Assembly (NCBI RefSeq): GCF_012939995.1
Contig: NZ_SPMZ01000022.1
Location: forward strand, 537 to 64,536
Length of the DNA stretch: 64,000 bases
DNA from: Candidatus Competibacter phosphatis
GTDB taxonomy: Bacteria > Pseudomonadota > Gammaproteobacteria > Competibacterales > Competibacteraceae
Reading direction: 5' to 3'
Position 1 is the stretch's first letter. Each line of letters opens with the position of its first letter. The notes beneath the pieces were generated by a model. It saw only the letters and a program-made list of their open reading frames with translations, ran no database searches and was not told the DNA's origin. Below, piece after piece: positions 25,275 through 35,204 of the stretch. A program made the position numbers and the translations under genes.

Positions 25275-26070
25275 CTAAGTTAAACTAATCCTTTCACCGC
25301 GGAAGTCTTCTAGTTCGGCAATGCCCCATCGGCTTTGGGCTAACCCTTTTACACTATTTTCGGAGGCTGTGCGGTAACTACGTAACCAACTCTGTGCTAA
25401 CCTCTCTGAGGATTTTGCATATACATTCCAGCTGTGCTGCTCTTTGTCGTCACAAAGTTCTGGAGGGCCAATGATTTCAAAAGCCTGTGGGGACAAATAT
25501 TCGATGCGTGCGCTGTTCGGATGGTTTAGAAATGAATCAAATTCGGCAATTGATCTCTCTTCAAGGCCAAGGTCTCTGGTCGCACGATTACAGAGTTCTC
25601 GGTCATCGATGCCCCAGCCAATTAGCTCCTCGTTGTACCCTCCTATGCTATAGAAATCTTCGCGGCGCATACCGATGCGCCCCGCACCTCCACCGCGGTA
25701 GTAGCCACGGACATAGAACTTCGCATCATCGCGAAACATGGTCAGCAAAGAAGTTACCAGATCAGTACATATGAAATTGTCAGCATCAAGGTTAAACAAT
25801 ACGTCTCCACTGCCCAGGCGATGCGCAACATTCTTAGCGTGGGTCATGTGAAAGTACAATGGTACTGCGCAAACGAAGTACTGTAAGGCATAACCAAAAT
25901 CATTTTTTGAAGGTCATCCTAATCCATTCATCTAAATCGTCGGGACTGTTATAATTCAGTACAATCAGCTCAACTTCAGAGAATTGACGCACAACTTTCA
26001 GATTCTGTGGTAGCGTTTGCTTTAGATGAAAAGTACGTCCTTTACAAGTGGTGCAAAAAGATAGCTTCAT
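25275..26070 (-). CDS. Glycosyltransferase with Glyco_transf_7C-like domain, copy 2 (one frameshift)
   Basis: ATG 26070 opens KLSFCTTCKGRTFHLKQTLP. The frame breaks at an A6 run near 25907. Removing one A gives MTFKNDFGYALQYFVCAV, which then joins YFHMTHAKNVAHRLGSGDV. NLDADNFI (DxD), GRIGMRREDFYSIGGYNEE and GWGIDDRELCNRA show the same architecture as copy 1. Corrected length is 264 aa. The two genes are tail to tail with stops one base apart. Clear sequence similarity through the whole length suggests an inverted duplication followed by long divergence. Confidence 0.65.
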
Positions 26071-26488
26071 GAAAATTTCCGCTGACAGCAGGTGGTTTTT
26101 TGGTTTTGAAAGGGTAGCCATTTTCTCTTGTATACATTTGTTTTTAAAGTTATAAAACTTACATGGATTTGTCAACACCACAATTATTAGCAGCCCTTCG
26201 CCACTTGCGGCAAGAAAGGGAGCGACTGCGGCACCGTCATACACAGGCAGGCGGCTTGGCGGTCTGTATAATCTCTAGGGACAATGGTAATTGAGACAAA
26301 CCCAACGAGCTTAATTAACGAAAGCAAAAACTCAAACCTGTCAAATGCAATTGGATTTGTGGTGGGCAGATTATTATAAGCCGAGCATGAAGCGACTCTC
26401 GAATTGGTCATGAATTAATGCTGTCTTGAAAGCTTAACGGAATTAATGACGGGTACAAATGTTAGGCAATACGAAACTGGAGGTTTAG
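26071..26488. promoter_or_regulatory. AT-rich divergent intergenic region
   Basis: 418 bp between the leftward glycosyltransferase and the rightward phosphatase. A possible rightward promoter is TTGGAT (26351-26356), 17 bp spacer, TTATAA (26374-26379). A 37-codon frame from ATG 26162 (DLSTPQLLAALRHLRQERER) has no ribosome-binding site and no recognised family. Otherwise nothing is seen. Confidence 0.3.
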
Positions 26489-27051
26489 ATGTCTAAAACA
26501 ATCACTTTTGTCAGGCATGGTCAGAGCCCTTATAACGCTGGTAACGCTGATATTGATGTCACAATGGAGTATTCAAAAAAATCCACTTTCACCAATAGGA
26601 GAATCTCAAGCTCGACTGATAGCTGCCTTGCTACCAGAAGACGCATCAAAGATAATTGTATCTCCTCTTGAAAGAGCTAAGGCAACTGCCAAATTTTATT
26701 GTGAAAGGATTCGAAAAAAAATATGATATTTGCGATATAATTAGCGAATTTGAACGCCCCAAAAGCTTAGGCATGAATAAGGACAAAGCAAATGAATATG
26801 TAGAAGAATATTGGAGCAAATCTAACTTAGATGCACCATATGGCAGTAATAATGAATCATTCAAGCAATTTAACAATCGAGTTTGCAGCTTTATAGATAA
26901 TGAGTTACAAAATTACCCAGATAAAACCATAATTTTTGGACATGGTACGTGGTTTGCTATGCTCTGTTTTAAGTTCTTGGGATATAATAAGGTCAACGAA
27001 TATAATATGAGGAAATTCAGACGTTTTTCAGATTGGATTTTCAGTGCCTAA
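26489..27051 (+). CDS. Histidine phosphatase (phosphoglycerate-mutase-like), two frameshifts
   Basis: GGAGG precedes ATG 26489. The N-terminal TFVRHGQSPYNAG contains the RHG catalytic motif. Removing one A from the run at 26574-26580 gives SPIGESQARLIAALLPEDA and IIVSPLERAKATAKFYCE. Removing one A from the A8 run near 26714 restores the C-terminal half, including IIFGHGTWFAMLCFKFLGYN, which carries the second catalytic histidine. Corrected length is 186 aa. It probably removes phosphate from a sugar or nucleotide intermediate of the surrounding cluster. Codons are AT-rich, unlike the flanking core genome. Confidence 0.7.
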
Positions 27052-27169
27052 TGGCGCTTTTTTTTTACATAAATCAATACAATGATCATTGGATGATACG
27101 TGCAGACGAGGATATGATAATGGAAGTGTCTAATATAAATGTTAGCAAATAAAATTTGAGGATTCCTGA

Positions 27170-28030
27170 TTGGATCTAAATCTATGTGCTAAAACTCTTC
27201 TTGCTGCCATACCACCAGGATCGAAGGTGCTTTTCCTCGATTATCCCCCATCACATGAATATTGGCGATCATCTGATTACGAAGGGCACGGAATGCTTCT
27301 TTGCAAATAACACTATTTCTGTCGTTGGCCGCTTCAATCTTATAGATTTCCCAGACCAAATTGACATTCACGAAAAAACCATTATCGTTTTGCAGGGCGG
27401 TGGCAATTTTGGGGATCTTTATCCCCAAAATCATAAATTCAGGGAGGCAGTTGTCCGCCGCTTTCCAGACCACAGAATTGTCGTTCTTCCACAAACTGCT
27501 TTTTTTTCAAGATGATCGCAAGCGACTCGAGTCGATAAAAAGTCTTTAGTAAACACCAGCATTTGGTCCTGTTCGCACGGGACTCTGTCAGCGCGTCGAT
27601 TATGCAAGCCTTTAGTCAGAAGGTTTTCCTGGCGCCTGATATGGCGCACCATATCTGCTTCTTTCCGTCTACAAGTCTCGCAAGAAACGATACGCTCTAC
27701 CTCCTTCGTCGCGATAATGAACTTAACTACGAAGCCCATGCGGGTCTTAGTCCGAATGCAACGCCCATGGATTGGCCAGATCTTTATAAAGACGGTGATC
27801 GACAGAGAATGCTTGAACTGCGGCGCCAAGTGGATGGGTTCACAGAGTGGTATAAGTTCATGGATTATGGAATTGACATGGCTATTAAATTGTTTAGTCA
27901 ATATAGAAATATTGTCACTTCCCGTTTGCATGGATTTATACTATCACAGATAATGAGAAAGGACTGTACTCTTGTTGACAATAGCTATGGAAAAAATTCG
28001 TCTTATATCAAAACGTGGTACAGATCGTGA
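27170..28030 (+). CDS. Polysaccharide pyruvyl transferase family protein (three frameshifts)
   Basis: A TTG start at 27170 is preceded by GAGG at 27158-27161. Removing one base at each of three runs (C5 near 27244, T8 near 27501, T3 near 27545) gives 285 aa. Motifs: MNIGDHLITKGTECFF, VLQGGGNFGDLYPQNHKFRE and IVVLPQTAFF (the family core, residues 30-110), and a C-terminal IVTSRLHGFILSQIM. Family members add ketal pyruvate to sugars of exopolysaccharides or teichoic acids. Its stop overlaps the next start (GTGA), so the two genes are coupled. Confidence 0.7.
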
Positions 28031-29255
28031 TCGCGCCAGACCGTCCTAGAATTTGCTTGACGATCAGTTCCAAAGACTCGCATTCTGTCACCGTAGGGAT
28101 AGAACCATCTGATGATTTGGACTTTTTTCTTTCGCTGTAAGACATTGATTAACGAATATTCGGTTAGCATTGAGACGCTCTCAGATGGGATATTGATCAT
28201 TCCGACAGTCTTAAATCTTTGTCATCTTGCTTGGCTTACGAATGCGGAACTGAGGGTAAGTTCTCTTGATAATAGGCTGGCGGTGGTGCTGCCAAAGTTG
28301 CGAAACGCGTTTGCGAATCTTTATCCTAACTACCAATTTACCGGCACAATCGTCGCAGACAGTCTTCTCGAGACGGACTCCAGAGACCCGCGAAACCGAG
28401 GGTTACTGCTGTTCAGCGGGGGTGTCGACTCAACTTTCACGTTTTTTTCAAAACCGAAGCTGGCTTGATGCTATCGTAACGGTATATGGTGCCGATATTG
28501 ACTTAGGGAACCGTAAGGCATGGCAAAAGGTCTCTCGGCAAAACGCTGCATTCGCCAGGATTCATGATAAGACCTATATTTCAGTTACATCAAATTTCAA
28601 GAGAATTCTAAACTATTCAAATTTGCGGAAGAAATTCGCTAAGAAGGGGCTATGGTGTTGGTGGAGCTACCTACAGCATGGGCTAGGTTTCTTAGGACTG
28701 GTGGCACCAATCTCCGTGGCCCAAGGATTCGACAAAGTACTGTTTGCCTCAACTGACGAATATGTGTACGGCCTCCCATGGGGCTCACATCCAACCGTAG
28801 ACGGCCTCACTCAGTGGTCGAACACTGAAGTAATGACAGAGTGTGACAACTGGACGCGTTTGGAAAAGATTCGCTATATCGTTAGGCTTCGACAGCCAGT
28901 GAGTTTGAGAAGCTGCTGGCGTGATGAAACCGGAGGCAATTGTTGTGTCTGTCGAGCTTGTATCGTTGATGTCGCAAGCCTATTGACAGAAGATGCTAAT
29001 CCAAGTGCATATGGGTATTTGTTTGATGGCATCACTCCAGAATCCACACTGGCAATCTTTAAACCAGGAACTGTCATGTTTAAGTCTCATGCAGATGAGC
29101 CAGACTATCACCAGTGGCTAGCAGTACAAGAGATTCTTCGGGGCAAGCTAGGAAAAGGAGCCGATTTCGGCAAGTTCCAGCGTTTTGCAGTCAAGATCGC
29201 TCAGTTAAGACTCGAAGACTATTTCGTGGACCTGCCACCCCGATGGCAAACTTGA
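28027..29255 (+). CDS. PP-loop ATP pyrophosphatase-like protein (two frameshifts)
   Basis: GTG 28027 overlaps the stop of the pyruvyl transferase. One T less near 28122 and one less in the T7 run near 28446 yield 408 aa. The motif LLLFSGGVDSTFTFF (SGGxDS PP-loop) lies near residue 125. YGADIDLGN and a cysteine set, SCWRDETGGNCCVCRAC, near 300 resemble QueC-like and other adenylating PP-loop enzymes that use a Zn site. The enzyme likely adenylates a substrate carbonyl. Its partners suggest modification of a sugar or small molecule, not tRNA, but this is open. Confidence 0.65.
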
Positions 29256-29344
29256 TTTTACAGGAACTTGAGAAGTTGCGTCAGCGGTCCAGGAATCGGA
29301 GACAGAGCACTTGGCGTTACACAGAATTCCAACCGCAATCCCCA

Positions 29345-30334
29345 TCATAATTCTCTATGCCGACGGAACGGGTAGTTTCCATTAAAACGTTTTCTAATCA
29401 ATCTGAAATAGAGGTAATGACCCGATGCGCTGAGCCGTGACAGGGCGACAGTCAACGCGTAGTAGATTCTCCATGACGGACCAGCCAGATAGGGGGGCGG
29501 TCTCAGCATCTGACCCAGAGTGTCCATATCCTGCAACGGGGAACGAAAGGTCTTTGAGTGAACAATGGCATTGATGGCCCTGCCTCGCCCATGACGCCAC
29601 TTCCGAGCGAGGACCGACCAGACGGTGTAGGAGGATCGATGGACGACCCTTAGGGCAGGTTCGAAGACTATTTTGCCGCCGCACTCCAAAATCGATGCGG
29701 CCAGATCGCGATCCGATCCTCCTCCGAGACATTCATTGAATCCTCCGCAGACCATCGCCGACCGACGTCGAACCATGAACGTGTTGTGCAGGCAGAGTAT
29801 TTCCTTTGGCCCACCCGGTTGAAGCTCGACGGGTTCCTCGTGCCACGCTACATGACGCCCGTTGCGTCGGGCGAAAAGAGCGTGCAAATCTAGTATCTGC
29901 TCCCAATGCGCGATTCCGGTCTGGGCAGATCCGTCGATTTGCGCTTGAATCGCTGCAACCTGGGGCTGTGCCCGCTGCCCAACCGAAATCGCATTCTGCC
30001 ATAGCTGCCGATCCGCGATGCAGTCGCTGTCTGTGAAGAGAATCCACGCGCCGATTGCCCGCTCGATGATCCGGTTTCTCGCCGCTGCCAGACTCAGCCG
30101 CCGGGACTCCTTTATGATCCGCACGGAAGCGTGCATTCCGGCGGGCGGGTCGAATTCATTCGCGACGATCAGGATCTCCGCCTCGCGAGGATCCACCGGC
30201 GCAAGGCTGTCTATCAGTTCCTGAAGCTGTTGAAGCTCATGACGCAACGCGACCACGCCGATGGTCAATATCGGTCGGCATGAGCTTCGATCTGCGGGTA
30301 TGGTTCTATCCACGATCATGATTGTCGAAGACAT
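29345..30334 (-). CDS. Family 2 glycosyltransferase
   Basis: An intact 329-aa GT-A protein: LTIGVVALRHELQQLQELID at the start of the nucleotide-binding fold, SLAAARNRIIERAIGAWILF then TDSDC (DxD, 102-104), and a later LGGGSDRDLAASILECGG with acceptor-site acidic residues. There is no signal peptide. It is the last gene of the radical-SAM operon, 10 bp after the HAD gene. It probably glycosylates the product built by the upstream enzymes. ATG 30334 has a poor ribosome-binding site; an internal ATG 15 bases downstream is possible. Confidence 0.8.
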   Translation of the reverse strand: MSSTIMIVDRTIPADRSSCRPILTIGVVALRHELQQLQELIDSLAPVDPREAEILIVANEFDPPAGMHASVRIIKESRRLSLAAARNRIIERAIGAWILFTDSDCIADRQLWQNAISVGQRAQPQVAAIQAQIDGSAQTGIAHWEQILDLHALFARRNGRHVAWHEEPVELQPGGPKEILCLHNTFMVRRRSAMVCGGFNECLGGGSDRDLAASILECGGKIVFEPALRVVHRSSYTVWSVLARKWRHGRGRAINAIVHSKTFRSPLQDMDTLGQMLRPPPYLAGPSWRIYYALTVALSRLSASGHYLYFRLIRKRFNGNYPFRRHREL

Positions 30335-30344
30335 TCAAACACAC

Positions 30345-31040
30345 TCAGCCAGCCATCTCCCCGATGATTCTAGACACCGGATCGAGTGTTGATATCTCAT
30401 GGTCCGGCACATAACCGAGATCCTTCAGGTTATCGCCTCTCCTGTTCACATGAATCATCAACCAGCCCGCGCCCTTGGCGCCGGTCACGTCATGGGCCGA
30501 GTTTCCGACATAGGCGAGACGTTCTCCTCGTCGACCCAGATCCGCTTCGCAGCGACGGAAGATCTCAGGATTGGGCTTGTAAGATCGCGCGTCCTCGGAC
30601 GACAGCACGTAGTCGACTTCGATACTGGCGTGATTTAGGGCGGATACCAACGTAAAGTTGTCGGTATTGGATATGATTCCAATAACATGCGAAGCACGAA
30701 GTTCGGCCAGTACAGATTGTACTTCGGGGAACAGATCGGGGTAGCTCCACCGACGAAAGAGCCGATCAACATACAACTCTGGATTGTCTTTGATTGCATG
30801 CCTTGTGAACATCTGCGAGAGGCTCTCTATGTTCATGCTTCTGATGGTCTGATAGGAGCGTTTCTGCAAGAAGACGGTGTTTTCAATTGCCAGATAGATC
30901 GTTTTCCATTGTTGGAAAAACTCGTCAGCGGAGATTCCGGGATCATGCTTTTCGACGATTTCCCGCGATATGACCGGTATGCTCTCTTTGCCTTCGTCGA
31001 AAATCGTCCCATATGCGTCGAACAGAACAGCGTCGATCAC
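30345..31040 (-). CDS. HAD-superfamily hydrolase
   Basis: An intact 231-aa protein. AVLFDAYGTIFDEG (nucleophile Asp8), VIGIISNTDNFTLV (motif II Ser/Thr), SYKPNPEIFRRCEADL (motif III Lys) and LAYVGNSAHDVTGAKGAGW (motif IV Asp) are all in order. The DAYGT form occurs in haloacid-dehalogenase-like and phosphatase members. It lies 3 bp downstream of the B12-type radical SAM gene in the same operon. Most likely it dephosphorylates an intermediate of that pathway. Confidence 0.85.
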   Translation of the reverse strand: MIDAVLFDAYGTIFDEGKESIPVISREIVEKHDPGISADEFFQQWKTIYLAIENTVFLQKRSYQTIRSMNIESLSQMFTRHAIKDNPELYVDRLFRRWSYPDLFPEVQSVLAELRASHVIGIISNTDNFTLVSALNHASIEVDYVLSSEDARSYKPNPEIFRRCEADLGRRGERLAYVGNSAHDVTGAKGAGWLMIHVNRRGDNLKDLGYVPDHEISTLDPVSRIIGEMAG

Positions 31041-31043
31041 CTC

Positions 31044-32316
31044 TCATCCTCCGTAGAACTCTTTGTAACAGAGAGCAGTCATCTGCTGAATCTCCGTCCG
31101 ACTTAGGCCAGAGGTTGATATGATCGGCTTGTTCGGGATGCCTTTCAGGAACCACATCCGATCATGGATGATCAGATCGAACTGGTCGGTGTCCTCGTAG
31201 ATGGGAGTTCCGGGAAACGGGATACAGACATTGAACACGACCATGTGAGGATCGATATCCCTCGCATAGGAGATTGTTTCGCGAACGGTGTCGGCTGTTT
31301 CGCCGGGGAGACCGATCACGAAAGAGCAGCTGGTTTCTATCCCACCTCTCTTGAGTCTCGCCACTCCGTCAGCCATATCAGCCGCAGTTTCCCCCTTACG
31401 GATGTTCTCCAATATCCGATCAGATCCGGACTCTAGGCCGAGAAACGCCCTCTTGCAAGAGACGCTTTTCAGCAGCTCGACCAGTTCGTCGTCAATGGCA
31501 TTAGCCCGCAGGTTGACGACGATTTTGAAGTAGTCCCCCGTAGTCCTCGTGGATCCGCTGCAGGAAAGACTTCGCCCAACGTAAATCGAGGTTGAACGTA
31601 TCGTTGGAGATGAAGATATTGCGGATTCCGTTCCGGTACAGGTAATTCAGTTCGTGAAAGGTAGCATCGTCCGACCGGAATCGCGTGCGGCTTCGGGACA
31701 TGGAGCAAAACACACACTGGAAGGCACATCCTCTCTGGGTGAGAAGCGGGAAGAAAGTATCCCGATAGTTGTCGATCTCGCTGAACATGTAAGGCAGGAT
31801 ACCGTTGATATCCTTCGCGTGCCGGATCGTAGGGGTCCCCTTGCCGCTGCGGGAGACTATTCCTGCTAGGCCATCGGCAGACAGCCCGTTGAGAATGAAC
31901 TCCTCCAAGACGTCTTCGCCATCTCCAAAAAACGATATAATCGGCCAAGGTGGTCCGGAACACCTCTTCTCCGAGATGCTTGATGTTGATCCCACCCACC
32001 ACTATCTTGGCCTGAGGACGCCTCGTCTTGATAGTTTCGATCAGACGGATAGTCGACGCGTAGTTGTAGGTCATGGTCGTGATGCCGATGAGGTCCGGCT
32101 TGTATTCCCACAGGACGGCATCCAATCGCTGGGCGTCGACCCCGCAAGCCAGGTCGAGCAGGACAACTTCGCAGAGTCCGATCACCTTCCGGATCGCGTT
32201 CAGGAGCGAGAGGGGGGCCTGCCTCTGGGTCGCGAAGCTGTCCTTCAGGGGGATGAGGGGGGGCTGAGGAACAACGCTTTGATCACCGGGCGGGAAGGGG
32301 ACTCGGAGACGATCAT
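31044..32316 (-). CDS. B12-binding-type radical SAM protein (three frameshifts)
   Basis: ATG 32316 overlaps the upstream stop (ATGA). Three corrections (a missing C in the C7 run near 32260, an extra T near 31939, an extra G near 31541) give 423 aa. The N-terminal Rossmann domain resembles cobalamin-binding domains (DLIGITTMTYNYAST, KIVVGGINIKHLGEE, DYIVFGDGEDVLEEF) but lacks an obvious DxHxxG. The radical SAM motif RGCAFQCVFCS (CX3CX2C) follows near residue 195, then FLGLESGSDRILENIRKGET and SFVIGLPGETADTVRETI. Relatives catalyse methylation or ring chemistry. It probably modifies a carbon skeleton in this pathway. Confidence 0.7.
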
Positions 32317-33608
32317 GGCAGGAACCCCTTAGCTTTAATCATGCCGATGAAGTTCGCGATCCTGCGTGCGGGAATGTGGATACGCTCCGCGATCAGTGCC
32401 CGGTGGATCTCTTGGTCGGACCGGCCCTCCTTGGACAGTTCGAAGATGAGCATCGCCCCCCTGTTGAGTTCGTAAAGCTTCAGTTGACGGGGGTCAAACA
32501 GTGTTGCGAGATCCCGATTCCTGCGGCGGTAGATCACCTCGGCCGACTCGTTCTCGGCACGAAGAAACGGGTGAGAGTAGGCAATGTTCCTAGAGACTAG
32601 TACCGGATAGCTGGACGGCTCGGTCAGACGAATGGATCCGGACGATCCGGTCCTGATCCATTCCACAGTGTTGCCGGGATTTACATGTCCGGATACCTCG
32701 ATGCGGTCGCCAACCCGTGCCTGAGAAATTTCGGCGCGGTTATCCGAGCGGCACGCTAGCATCTGTCCTGTCTCCTGTTCCCGGATCAGATAGACAGCCG
32801 GCAGGAACATGCTCTCCGAAATGTCCAGGACCGTACCGGTAACACAGTGTGGCTGCAGGGAGCCGGTCGATTCCCATGGGAATCGACCAAGATGTTCGAA
32901 ATCGGCCGGATAGGTCCTCACGGCGAAAATGGATACCGAGATATTGTCGAAGTAGATTTGATCCGCCTTGTTGGCCATGTGGCGCGCGAACTCTTCCCGG
33001 GTCAGGTTTGAACGGACCGCGTACCGGTCATGGAACTCCTTCCATTCCCTGATTGTCCGAAATCGGACAGCGGAACTGGTCTGTCGGCGCAGATGGTCGG
33101 TGAGAGCTAGGTAATGTTCCGAACCGTACACGACCAGGTCGATATCCGAGAAGTCCTCAATCTCCCCGCCAAAAAGCAGCGATCCGGTTAGGCCGAGCGC
33201 GTGTTGCGGAACGGCTTCCGTTACTAGATCCACCAGCCGATTGGCCGCTCGGCTAATTGAAGTTTCCGAACTGTTAGGGCGCGCCTGGAGACGAGCGGGC
33301 CCATCCGTTGCCCTGAAGGTCTCCACGATATCCATACGTGTTAAGAGGTATCCGCCGGCGCAGGAGTGAAAATCCCGCATCCGATTCCGGAGTCCGGCCG
33401 GCAGAGATGCGGTGAAGGCGAACGGATCCGAAACACGCGACCATTCCTCTCCCAGCATGTGCCAGGTCTTGCCCTGGAATTTCTGTGGCTCGAACCGGAA
33501 CGGAGCGTACTTGGGAACCGCCACAATATGTCCGTCCTGTTCCTCATGGTTATTGACGACGAACAGAAGTCCGTTCCGCGCCAACACATAGTCGAAAGGC
33601 CTCAGCAT
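32313..33608 (-). CDS. Nucleotidyltransferase-fold protein with C-terminal winged-helix-like segment
   Basis: An intact 431-aa protein of unusual make-up. Residues 1-110 are of unknown fold (CAGGYLLTRMDIVE). Residues 138-165 carry a nucleotidyltransferase signature, GLTGSLLFGG then FSDIDLVVYGSEHY (GS and DxD). The middle part has an OB-like stretch (GDRIEVSGHVNPGNTV). The C-terminal 45 residues look like a winged helix (GRSDQEIHRALIAERIHIPA). It sits between two radical SAM genes and overlaps both. It may transfer a nucleotide to the substrate, or be a regulator with a degenerate enzyme core. Confidence 0.6.
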   Translation of the reverse strand: MLRPFDYVLARNGLLFVVNNHEEQDGHIVAVPKYAPFRFEPQKFQGKTWHMLGEEWSRVSDPFAFTASLPAGLRNRMRDFHSCAGGYLLTRMDIVETFRATDGPARLQARPNSSETSISRAANRLVDLVTEAVPQHALGLTGSLLFGGEIEDFSDIDLVVYGSEHYLALTDHLRRQTSSAVRFRTIREWKEFHDRYAVRSNLTREEFARHMANKADQIYFDNISVSIFAVRTYPADFEHLGRFPWESTGSLQPHCVTGTVLDISESMFLPAVYLIREQETGQMLACRSDNRAEISQARVGDRIEVSGHVNPGNTVEWIRTGSSGSIRLTEPSSYPVLVSRNIAYSHPFLRAENESAEVIYRRRNRDLATLFDPRQLKLYELNRGAMLIFELSKEGRSDQEIHRALIAERIHIPARRIANFIGMIKAKGFLP

Positions 33609-34696
33609 GCCGCCTCTTTCCTGACCCTATTAACATGATATGACAGAGGGGGCGGCGGCGTCGGCACGTATTGCAGATTGGTGAACAGAGAGAGGAATTC
33701 GCGGAACGCCTGCAGCATCTCGTCTGCCGATCGGCTGCGGAGATTTTTCTGCAAAGCAGGATTATGACATCCGTTCACGTGCAGAATCATGTTCGAGGAA
33801 ACGTGCGGTGTGTAGATGCCCTCCTGGCAGGTCAAACCATAGTATCGGCAACGGTTCATGCAATCCTCTCGGTGAAAGAAGCTTCCTCGCGTCGAGTCTT
33901 TAAAGATGATCCGGGCCCCGCCTGTTTCGTAGGCGTACATGGGGATCCCAAAGCCGCCATCTTCGCAGTATTTATCGATCTTTCTGTCGGAAATGCGCTG
34001 CACTTCCGGGATGAGGTCATTTAGATCCACATAGTTCTCGCGCCAGTACTCCATGGCGCGATTAGAATCTTCCTGCGCGTGCGCACCAGAAGCGTCGCGA
34101 GTGGCGATGTACTCCTCCTGCATGTAAAGATCAAGCAGCTTAAGATCGAATCCCAGCGAGATTGCCAGATCGGCGAGAGCATCCAGTTCCTTCCTGTTGA
34201 TGCTTGTGATAACGGTGTTAAATCGGGTTCGGATGCCTCTGCGGGACAGCTCAACCAGGGTTTCCTTCAGATTGTGAGTGAGAATCTTGTATAGGCCAGC
34301 CTGCCGATGGTTTTCATTCGTCGAGTCGAGGGACACCCGGATTCCGACACGATCCCGGTACTTTTCCAAGAGATCCAAGTGCCGTCCCAATCGTGAACCA
34401 TTGGTGCATATGTTCACATGAACGTCGGGGGCCCGCTTGAGAGCATAGACTAGGGCTTCCTCAAACCAGGCAAGGAGCGTGCATTCACCCCCCGTGAATC
34501 GATAGCGCTTGATTCCTGATCGCACGGCGGCATCAATCACCTCCTCAAGTTCCCGCTGTGTTAAGTTCTCCCCGTAAGTCACCTTGCTTTCTCCCATGGG
34601 GTGGCAGTAGGCGCACTTGTAGTTGCATTCCTTGAGAAGCGCGATCGAGAGGTATAGCTTACTGGCGATCTGTTGCGGAGACTCTTTCGTCTTCAT
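33602..34696 (-). CDS. MoaA-like radical SAM protein
   Basis: An intact 364-aa enzyme beginning at ATG 34696, with GGAGGT just upstream. The cluster motif CNYKCAYC (Cys24, 28, 31) is followed by FTGGECTLLAWFEEALVYAL and later NICTNGSRLG and RVSLDSTNENHR, as in MoaA-type SPASM/twitch proteins. A C-terminal cysteine set (DCMNRCRYYGLTC) probably binds an auxiliary FeS cluster. It is the first gene of the five-gene operon; its stop overlaps the nucleotidyltransferase start by 7 bases. Substrate unknown. Confidence 0.85.
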   Translation of the reverse strand: MKTKESPQQIASKLYLSIALLKECNYKCAYCHPMGESKVTYGENLTQRELEEVIDAAVRSGIKRYRFTGGECTLLAWFEEALVYALKRAPDVHVNICTNGSRLGRHLDLLEKYRDRVGIRVSLDSTNENHRQAGLYKILTHNLKETLVELSRRGIRTRFNTVITSINRKELDALADLAISLGFDLKLLDLYMQEEYIATRDASGAHAQEDSNRAMEYWRENYVDLNDLIPEVQRISDRKIDKYCEDGGFGIPMYAYETGGARIIFKDSTRGSFFHREDCMNRCRYYGLTCQEGIYTPHVSSNMILHVNGCHNPALQKNLRSRSADEMLQAFREFLSLFTNLQYVPTPPPPLSYHVNRVRKEAAC

Positions 34697-35204
34697 AAAT
34701 ATAACCTCCAGCCGCGCGTAGCGTTTCATATTGTGAGGCTTGATCACGAAACATGGGAGCACTAGAACAATTGAGATGCGGTCGCCCTTTAGACCCCATC
34801 TTCTTTACCAACTCTAGGTATTTTTGGGCTCTAGGAACCTGTCGGAGTTATTATTTGCTCAATATGGATTCCAGACTGTTGAAGCCGGTTCGCCCCGACG
34901 TGGATCAGGGGCCACAGTGGACAGGTTCCGAGTGGCCACGACCAGGGGTCCGCTGTCAATGATCCGCCTCGGGGTCCAGTTCACTCCACTGAATACCCAT
35001 GTTACCGAGACCCTCCATGGATGAATCGCTCCAGCAAGAAATTTACAACACGTAACGGGAAGCCCTTGTAGCGGAGCTAAGCGGAATTGGTTTGATGCCG
35101 GAAAGCGCATGAGCGCTTGCAGGCGATTAGGCCGATTACCGTTCCAGCGAGTGTAGCTCAGCTCCACTTATTATGGACCTGTCAAAAAATAACCTGTACA
35201 AGTT
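34697..35204. other. Non-coding stretch upstream of the radical-SAM operon
   Basis: About 500 bp with no ORF of recognisable family on either strand. The promoter of the leftward radical-SAM operon is expected near 34700-34760, but no -35/-10 pair stands out. The part from 35030 to 35160 looks structured and non-coding and may belong to an IS or intron remnant; I cannot identify it. Confidence 0.3.
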
